Shown in pieces: positions 6,231-11,090 of a stretch of 11,090 nt of DNA. Position numbers and translations under genes: made by a program. Each line of letters begins with the position of its first letter. The stretch's first letter is position 1. The DNA comes from M3007 sp046155725 (GTDB lineage Bacteria > Bacteroidota > Bacteroidia > Chitinophagales > Saprospiraceae), in the NCBI GenBank assembly GCA_046155725.1, contig JBJXFT010000384.1, positions 1-11,090 on the forward strand, read 5' to 3'. The notes beneath the pieces were generated by a model that made no database searches, was not told the origin of the DNA, and was given only the letters and a program-made list of their open reading frames with translations.

Positions 6231-7781
6231 ATGTCAAAAATTCCTTCCGACAAATTGCACCGCCTCGTCCGCTCGCTATCGCCAACCGAAAAACGCTACT
6301 TCCGCATCTTCGTGAAAGGGAAGCCAGGGGTGGACACCAAGTACACCCAACTCTTCGAAGCGCTGGCCGCCGCCGAGGTGTTCGACGAGGAAAAATGGAA
6401 GAAAAAAATTTACAAAAGTCAGGATGCAGGCAGCAAAAGGTACTCCGAATTGAAGGCATACCTCTACGAATTGGTGCTCAAATGCCTCCAGAATTTTGAC
6501 GAACTGCACTCCACCCACCAGCGCCTCAACCAGCTCCTCCAGAGCGTGGCGGCTCTCTTCAAACGAGGGCTTTACCCCGACTGCCGCGAGCTGCTCAACA
6601 AGGCTCGAAAAATCGCCAAGCAGCACGAGAGCTTTGTACACCTGCTCGAAATAGTCCGTTGGGAAAAGCAACTTGCCTACACCCGTATGGACATTGATTT
6701 CCTCCACAAAAACCTCGAACGTCTGCAAGACGAAGAAGCCCGGGCCTTGGAACAATTGCGCAACGCTTCGCACTATCGGAGGGCGTTTTTTCAGGCGTAT
6801 GCCACCATCAAAAAAGACCCCTTCCAGCGCGGGCCCGACCGCCTCACGCGGCTCCGCCAGCTGGTAGAGCAAGAGGCATTTGCCGACCCCGACGCGGCGG
6901 TGTCGCACACGGCTCGCGTGCTTTATTACCGCACGCTCAGCCTTTACTACCATACTGCGCTGGAACAAGAAAAATTTTACGAAACAGGCAAAACGCTCAT
7001 TGCCCTGCAAGAGTCGCAGCCCCAATTTTTGCGTGAAAACCTGTCGGACTACATCGCCGCGCTGAGCAACCAGATACTTGCCTGCGGCCTCCTCCGAAAG
7101 TACGAAGAAGTGCGCGAATGCTTGCATAAAATGGATGGCTTGCAAGCAGTTACGGAAGATGACCGCCGAAAAATACACCGCCAGTATTTCAGCGGGTTCT
7201 TCGCGCTTTGCACCTACACGGGCGAATTCGAGCAAGGCCGGCGCGAAATGCAGAGGTGTCTCCGGGAGGCCGAACGCTTCGACCGGCACGACTACGAGAC
7301 GGGCAGTTTTTACCTCCAATTCGTGCCCATTTGCATCGGCTGCGCCGACCATGACACCGCGCTCGACCACCTCAACCACTGGCTTGCTCAACGCCGCACG
7401 GTGGGGCGCGAAGACCTCCAGAGCCTCGCTCGCATCCTCTTGCTCATCCTCCATTTTGAGTTGGGAAACTTCTTGCTTTTAGACTCGCAACTGCGCACCG
7501 CCGCCCATTTTTTGAAAAGAAGAAACCGCCTCCACGAGCTGGAACGGCGGTTCATGCACAGCATCGCAGACGCGATAAAATTGCCCGATGTGCGGGGGCA
7601 GCGCGAGGTGTTCGAGAAGGTAAAAAACGACCTGTTGCCAAAAGCCCAAGAGCCTGAAACGAGGGCTCTGTTACAAACATTTGACCTCTTGACCTGGCTG
7701 GATGCCAAGGCAAGAGGTCAAGCATTTGCGGCGGTGGTGCGCGAAAAATATCTGCGCGAAATGGGTGCGAAAGAGGCTTAG
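6231..7781 (+). CDS. Helical TPR-like protein of unknown function
   Basis: A 516-residue soluble protein with no signal peptide or membrane segment. I do not recognise a named family. It opens with a basic, conserved-looking motif, LVRSLSPTEKRYFRIF (12-27), followed by KYTQLFEAL, in a layout I associate with unnamed Bacteroidota proteins. The rest is predicted almost entirely helical, with repeated pairs of amphipathic helices of TPR or solenoid type, e.g. LYPDCRELLNKARKIA near residue 113 and paired helices around residues 290-370. No catalytic motif was seen. Such proteins usually act as scaffolds or as sensor regions binding peptides or partner proteins. It is divergent from LytTR. Its TAG stop (7779-7781) overlaps the TAA stop of the convergent leader-peptide gene by 3 nt, with a 4-nt gene overlap. 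The start at 6231 was chosen because it gives the conserved-looking N-terminus. That it is a gene is very likely; its function is open. Confidence 0.8.
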   Translation: MSKIPSDKLHRLVRSLSPTEKRYFRIFVKGKPGVDTKYTQLFEALAAAEVFDEEKWKKKIYKSQDAGSKRYSELKAYLYELVLKCLQNFDELHSTHQRLNQLLQSVAALFKRGLYPDCRELLNKARKIAKQHESFVHLLEIVRWEKQLAYTRMDIDFLHKNLERLQDEEARALEQLRNASHYRRAFFQAYATIKKDPFQRGPDRLTRLRQLVEQEAFADPDAAVSHTARVLYYRTLSLYYHTALEQEKFYETGKTLIALQESQPQFLRENLSDYIAALSNQILACGLLRKYEEVRECLHKMDGLQAVTEDDRRKIHRQYFSGFFALCTYTGEFEQGRREMQRCLREAERFDRHDYETGSFYLQFVPICIGCADHDTALDHLNHWLAQRRTVGREDLQSLARILLLILHFELGNFLLLDSQLRTAAHFLKRRNRLHELERRFMHSIADAIKLPDVRGQREVFEKVKNDLLPKAQEPETRALLQTFDLLTWLDAKARGQAFAAVVREKYLREMGAKEA

Positions 7782-7972
7782 TTCCCGCCCATGAAACCGG
7801 TCAACGAGTCCGCTTGTGCGCGGGTGTCAATCATAGTCCAGCGCACATTGTAAGTGCGGCGGCGGCCCACCACTTCTTTGCCGCCCTTCAAGGTCTGCAT
7901 CTGTCCTTCTTCGAGCGAAGTGACAATGCTCTGCACCTTGAGATCCTTGAGTTTGAGTTTTTCCTTTGCCAT
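7778..7972 (-). CDS. Putative RiPP precursor with pinensin-type double-glycine leader
   Basis: A 64-residue peptide. The frame extends upstream to a Met at 8098, but the start at 7972 gives the family-like N-terminus MAKEKLKLKDLKVQSIVTSL (1-20), close to the leader consensus of pinensin-type lanthipeptide precursors (K-L-x-L-x-x-L-K-V-x-S-F-V-T-S-L). A double-glycine motif follows in TLKGG (27-31). The predicted core, residues 32-64, begins KEVVGRRRTYNVRW and ends TGFMGGN. It holds Thr40, Thr46, Thr50, Ser56 and Thr58, but no Cys, so lanthionine rings cannot form within it. No LanB, LanC or C39 peptidase/ABC exporter gene is in the window. It could be a precursor matured by distant enzymes, an unmodified secreted peptide, or a relic. 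The stop overlaps that of the convergent helical protein gene. The leader resemblance is from memory of the family, not a search. Confidence 0.65.
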   Translation of the reverse strand: MAKEKLKLKDLKVQSIVTSLEEGQMQTLKGGKEVVGRRRTYNVRWTMIDTRAQADSLTGFMGGN

Positions 7973-8064
7973 ACGAGAGAGATTTGAAAGATGATTTGGA
8001 AACAAAAACTTTGACAGTTTAAAGTTACTCACACAATCAGCAGCCGCGTTGAACATCTTTTTGG

Positions 8065-8082
8065 AAAAGTCAGGTTTCTGAG
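8065..8082 (+). repeat. 18-bp shared intergenic element, copy 2
   Basis: Identical to 6146-6163. It lies 92 nt upstream of the leader-peptide start at 7972 and is in inverted orientation relative to that gene, whereas copy 1 is in sense orientation to its gene. No clear TTG-N19-TAnnTTTG promoter was found between it and the start codon; TAACTTTA (about 8023-8030, minus strand) is only a near match. Confidence 0.6.
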
Positions 8083-8095
8083 AGATGAAAGTCGG

Positions 8096-8194
8096 CAAGT
8101 TTCAAGTTTCAAGTAGCAAGCGGCGTTCTGGGAATTTGGAACTTGCAGACTTGAAACTTGCAGACTTGGAACTTGCAGACTTGGAACTTGAAAC
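8096..8194. repeat. 15-bp tandem array with inverted arms next to the pirin stop
   Basis: Three contiguous 15-nt units with consensus ACTTGCAGACTTGRA start at 8141, 8156 and 8171. A partial unit ACTTGAAAC runs to 8194, the last base of the pirin stop codon. On the left, CAAGTTTCAAGT (8096-8107) is a perfect reverse complement of ACTTGAAACTTG (8149-8160). The array lies between the 3' end of pirin and the 5' region of the leader peptide. It has the same period as the array at 5947-6086 but a different unit. There is no T tract, so a terminator role is not supported. Confidence 0.75.
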
Positions 8195-8934
8195 TATCGC
8201 CCATAAGTCCGATACCCCGGCTGCACAGGCGATGCGATGACGAAAACGCTCGCCCCGCCCACAGATTCCAGTACAAGCTCTTCCAGCTCCGTAGCCTGCA
8301 CAAAGTCAAACTGCTTGGCCGCTTCGCCGTTGAAACTCGCCTCGCCTTCGAGCAGGTAGGCCGAGTAGATTTTGCCCGGCTCGGCATTGAGCCGAAAGGT
8401 GCCACTTTCTATTTCCACCCGAAAAACCTCCACCCCCGGCGTGTCCATTCGGAACGGGCTGCCGGGGCCGATGAGGGTTTTCACCTGCGCATCGCCCACT
8501 GTTTTTTCGGGAAAATCGGCGGCGCGGTAGTCATCGTAACTCGCTGGCTTTGAAAGCGTGGCCTCCAAATTTGGGTCAAACCAGATTTGGAACATTTCCC
8601 CGCCCTTGCCCATCCATTCGGAGTGGCTGATGCCGTTGCCGGCGCGGATGATCTGCACGTCGCCTGCTGAGAGTGCGCGCCATTCTTTTAGCTGGGTGTC
8701 GTAGTGGCGGATTTCGCCGCGCAGCACAAAGGAGCAAATCTCAAAACCTTGGTGCGGGTGCAGCCCGATGGTGCTGTCAGTGACGGCGCGGGCATGGGCC
8801 CAGTAAAAAAGGTTGGAGTAGGGCCGCACGCTCGAATGGTCTTGCGGGAAACCGATGGGCTTGTTCTCCACGATTTCTCCGCCGTTGAACGCGCCTTGGC
8901 CTTGTTGTTCTTTGGGGATGATACGGATGGGCAT
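8194..8934 (-). CDS. Pirin family protein
   Basis: A 246-residue bicupin. The N-terminal cupin holds the pirin signature LHPHQGFEICSFVLRGEI (58-75) with metal ligands H59 and H61. The second ligand pair is H104 and E106 in AGNGISHSEWM (98-108). These four residues normally bind iron, so metal binding should be intact. The C-terminal cupin (about 165-240) lacks such ligands, as usual in the family. Bacterial pirins include YhhW-type quercetin 2,3-dioxygenases and stress or redox proteins of unclear function; sequence alone does not show which this is. It is cytoplasmic, with no signal peptide. The length fits the shorter bacterial group. The start at 8934 gives the typical opening MPIRIIPKEQQGQGAF. 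It is divergent from the gene at 9115, with a repeat arm 14 nt upstream of its start, and its stop abuts a 15-bp tandem array. Confidence 0.93.
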   Translation of the reverse strand: MPIRIIPKEQQGQGAFNGGEIVENKPIGFPQDHSSVRPYSNLFYWAHARAVTDSTIGLHPHQGFEICSFVLRGEIRHYDTQLKEWRALSAGDVQIIRAGNGISHSEWMGKGGEMFQIWFDPNLEATLSKPASYDDYRAADFPEKTVGDAQVKTLIGPGSPFRMDTPGVEVFRVEIESGTFRLNAEPGKIYSAYLLEGEASFNGEAAKQFDFVQATELEELVLESVGGASVFVIASPVQPGYRTYGR

Positions 8935-8948
8935 GAGAGGCTTGAATA

Positions 8949-9080
8949 GTTTGAAGGTTTAAGAGCTTCTAGTTTGAACGGGTGGGTGAAACACAGAATC
9001 ACATTTTTGGTTTGACTTTGAAGAACCTTCTATATCCCAAGCAAAAACCCTTAAACCAGAAACCTCAAAACCTTCAAACC
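8949..9080. repeat. Inverted arms in the divergent pirin/Asp-box protein region
   Basis: GTTTGAAGGTTT (8949-8960) is a perfect reverse complement of AAACCTTCAAAC (9068-9079). The right arm lies in a longer stretch (9054-9080) beginning AACCAGAAACC that closely resembles 6069-6086 with small insertions. The same arm pair, in the same order, flanks the array at 5947-6086, but here there is no tandem array between the arms. Confidence 0.65.
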
Positions 9081-9114
9081 ATTTTTTACCTTTCCCGCCT
9101 AAAACATTTTTTCC

Positions 9115-11090
9115 ATGAAAAAAATCGTACCCGTTTTTGCAGCCCTGCTTTTTGCCGCTTGCGGCCTTTTTTATTTTTCAAATCAAGAAAAACCCCTCTC
9201 CAGCAACCTCAAAATGCCGAACGGGGCCTCAGAAGAAAACGGCCCTCGTCGCAGGGAATGGCAACGGATGCGCCTTGCCGACCCTGCCACGGGGCAAATC
9301 CCCGCAGGAATTCAATTCCTCGAACGCCGCTATGCTGCCACACTCCCGCAAGCAGTGGCCGAGCGCGGCGGCAATGGCCAATGGATGTCGCGCGGCCCCT
9401 GGAACGTGGGCGGGCGTACCCGCGCGCTGGCGATGGATGTGACGAACGAAAACCGCTTGCTCGCGGGCGGAGTTTCGGGCGGAATGTGGCTCAGCGAAGA
9501 TGCTGGCCAAACTTGGGCGCGCAAAACGCCGCTCAATGCCCACCCAGGCTGCACGAGCATTGCGCAAGACACCCGTGCTGGAAAGACCAACACGTGGTAC
9601 TACACCTCGGGTGAACTCTATGGCTCTTCTGCTACGGCTGGCGGTGCGTACTACCTCGGCGACGGGATGTTCAAGAGCACTGACGGTGGCAACACTTGGG
9701 CGCCGATTGCTGCTACAGCCGGCGGCAATCCGCATTCTTTTACCAATGTGTGGCAAGGCGTGTGGCGTGTAGCAACTGACCCTGCCGCCACGCAGGATGT
9801 GGTGTACGCCGCCGCTTATGGTGCCATTTTCCGCAGCACCAATGGCGGTGGTGCCTGGACGGTGGTGCGGGGCAGTGCTTCTACTGCGCCGTTTTCGTAC
9901 TACACAGATGTTGCCGTCACGCCCACGGGCGTAGCTTATGCCACGATGAGCAGCGAAGGCAGTCAAAAAGGTTTCTGGCGCAGCACCGACGGCACTGCCT
10001 GGGTGAACATCACGCCCGCCAACATCCCCAACGAGTACAACCGCATCGTGATGGGCATCAACCCGAACAACGAGAACGAGGTGTATTTCTTTGGCACTAC
10101 GCCTGGTAGCGGGCATTACACCAACTACTTGGGTTCTGACGACTGGACGAGCCTTTGGAAATACACCTACCTGAGCGGCGACGGCTCCGGCGCGGGCGGC
10201 CAATGGGAAGACCGCACGGCCAACCTGCCCAGCACCGGCACCGAGTTTGACCAATGCGCCGCTCAGGGCGGCTACGACCTTGTGGTAAAAGTGCAGTCTG
10301 GGACAGGAAACCTTTTTATCGGCGGCACCAACCTGTGGCGCAGTACCGACGGATTCGCCACGCCCGACAACACGACCAAAATAGGCGGCTACAAAATCGG
10401 CACCACACTGCCGTTTTTTGAACTTTACCCCAACCACCACCCCGATTTGCACGAGGCGCTGTTCCTGCCTTCCAACCCGAATGTGATGCTCACCGGAAGC
10501 GACGGCGGCATCCACCGCACGGCCAATTGCCTCGCGCCCACGGTCGAATGGTCGTACCTGAACGATGGCTATGTGACCTCGCAGTTCTATTCTGCCATCA
10601 TAGACAAAAACGTCCCCGGCGACAACACGCTCATCGGTTGCTTGCAAGACAACGGCAATTTTTTTGTGAACTCTGCTGACCCTACCGCCCCTTGGCGGCA
10701 AACGGTGAACGGCGACGGCGCCTACGGGGCCATCGCGCCCAACAAAGCCTATTACGTCCTGTCCATCCAACTCGGAAAAGTGGCAAAGGTGAACTTAGAC
10801 GCGAGCGGTAATGTGATGGCTTTCCGTCGCATTGACCCCATTGGCCCGGTAGAAGACGATTATCAGTTTATAAATCCTTTGGCACTCGACCCGAACGACG
10901 CGAACATTCTGTACCTGCCCGCCGGGCGCAAACTGTATCGCCAAAACGAACTGGCCGCCATTGCGCTCACGGGCCAATGGGACAGCATTGCGCAAGGTTG
11001 GACGCGGTTTCCCGATTCTTTGGTGGCGGGTCAATTTACGGCAATTGCCGTATCAGAAACTGCCCCGGCGCACCGCCTGTACCTCGGCAC
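9115..11090 (+). CDS. Secreted Asp-box (sialidase/VPS10-like) beta-propeller protein, 3' end outside window
   Basis: The frame stays open from the ATG at 9115 to the window end, giving 658 residues. The N-terminus MKKIVPVFAALLFAACGLF is a signal sequence. C16 lies in a possible lipobox (FAAC, with unusual Phe at -3), so lipoprotein versus ordinary secretion is unresolved. Residues 94-108 (GPWNVGGRTRALAMD) are the motif that opens many Bacteroidota secreted propeller proteins, followed by AGGVSGGMW. Asp-box (BNR) repeats are visible at 127-134 (SEDAGQTW), 188-195 (STDGGNTW), 241-248 (STNGGGAW), 290-296 (STDGTAW) and, degenerate, 410-413. LQDNG near residues 513-517 and DGAYG near residues 534-538 match a late blade of such proteins. 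Asp-boxes mark the propeller fold, not sialidase activity, and I see no sialidase active-site arginine set that I could assign. Many relatives end in a T9SS sorting domain, which would lie beyond the window. Confidence 0.88.
   Translation, partial: MKKIVPVFAALLFAACGLFYFSNQEKPLSSNLKMPNGASEENGPRRREWQRMRLADPATGQIPAGIQFLERRYAATLPQAVAERGGNGQWMSRGPWNVGGRTRALAMDVTNENRLLAGGVSGGMWLSEDAGQTWARKTPLNAHPGCTSIAQDTRAGKTNTWYYTSGELYGSSATAGGAYYLGDGMFKSTDGGNTWAPIAATAGGNPHSFTNVWQGVWRVATDPAATQDVVYAAAYGAIFRSTNGGGAWTVVRGSASTAPFSYYTDVAVTPTGVAYATMSSEGSQKGFWRSTDGTAWVNITPANIPNEYNRIVMGINPNNENEVYFFGTTPGSGHYTNYLGSDDWTSLWKYTYLSGDGSGAGGQWEDRTANLPSTGTEFDQCAAQGGYDLVVKVQSGTGNLFIGGTNLWRSTDGFATPDNTTKIGGYKIGTTLPFFELYPNHHPDLHEALFLPSNPNVMLTGSDGGIHRTANCLAPTVEWSYLNDGYVTSQFYSAIIDKNVPGDNTLIGCLQDNGNFFVNSADPTAPWRQTVNGDGAYGAIAPNKAYYVLSIQLGKVAKVNLDASGNVMAFRRIDPIGPVEDDYQFINPLALDPNDANILYLPAGRKLYRQNELAAIALTGQWDSIAQGWTRFPDSLVAGQFTAIAVSETAPAHRLYLG

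Noticed and set aside
6276..7454. 392-codon minus-strand frame inside the helical protein gene
   Set aside because: Antisense shadow. The plus-strand frame has the coherent amphipathic-helix pattern and a start with a family-like motif.
7778..7972. Naming the peptide a lanthipeptide
   Set aside because: The core has no Cys and no lanthionine synthetase is present, so only the leader resemblance is claimed.
7973..8098. N-terminal extension of the leader peptide from a Met at 8098
   Set aside because: The extra 42 residues do not match a RiPP leader, overlap the shared 18-bp element, and would bury the family-like N-terminus that starts at 7972.
8109..8405. Minus-strand frame with a five-residue periodic end (KFQVC repeats)
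   Set aside because: The periodicity is the translation of the 15-bp tandem repeat; the rest is out of frame with pirin.
9229..10770. 513-codon open frame on the minus strand
   Set aside because: Antisense to the Asp-box protein, whose motifs are clear on the plus strand. The antisense translation has no recognisable domain. GC-rich codon use leaves few stops on the opposite strand.

Overview
The window looks like chromosomal DNA of a Bacteroidota bacterium, most likely of the Saprospiria type. The evidence is indirect. There is a C-terminal type IX secretion (T9SS) sorting domain on a peptidase, a secreted Asp-box protein with the Bacteroidota GP-x-NVGGRTRA motif, a tail-fibre-like surface protein, a receiver-less LytTR regulator, weak Shine-Dalgarno signals, and a small peptide with a pinensin-type RiPP leader. 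No rRNA, tRNA, IS element, CRISPR array or origin was seen.

Layout. 1-2866 (+): the 3' part of a tail-fibre-like surface protein, then, 4 nt later, a secreted M23 metallopeptidase with a T9SS tail; probably one operon. 2885-5113 (-): a membrane-anchored nSTAND1-type NTPase, convergent with the peptidase. 5114-5481: a gene-free stretch with paired palindromes, a strong minus-strand terminator and REP-like GC-rich inverted repeats, one of which runs into the stop codon of the next gene. 5482-5937 (-): a LytTR DNA-binding protein without receiver. 5938-6230: a divergent promoter region with a 15-bp tandem array between inverted arms. 6231-7781 (+): a helical, TPR-like protein of unknown function. 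7778-7972 (-): a 64-residue double-glycine leader peptide whose stop codon overlaps that of the helical protein. 7973-8193: an 18-bp element shared with the upstream region of the helical protein, plus another 15-bp tandem array. 8194-8934 (-): a pirin. 8935-9114: a divergent region with the same inverted arms as 5938-6230. 9115-11090 (+): the 5' part of a large secreted Asp-box/beta-propeller protein that leaves the window.

How they fit together. The first two genes and the last are cell-surface or secreted products. The middle of the window is regulatory or signalling in character: STAND NTPase, LytTR regulator, helical-repeat protein and leader peptide. The most interesting part is the helical-protein/leader-peptide pair. 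The two genes are convergent, overlap at their stops and share an upstream element. The predicted core peptide has no cysteine, although its leader resembles that of a lanthipeptide family. The intergenic regions are unusually rich in repeats that recur across the window.
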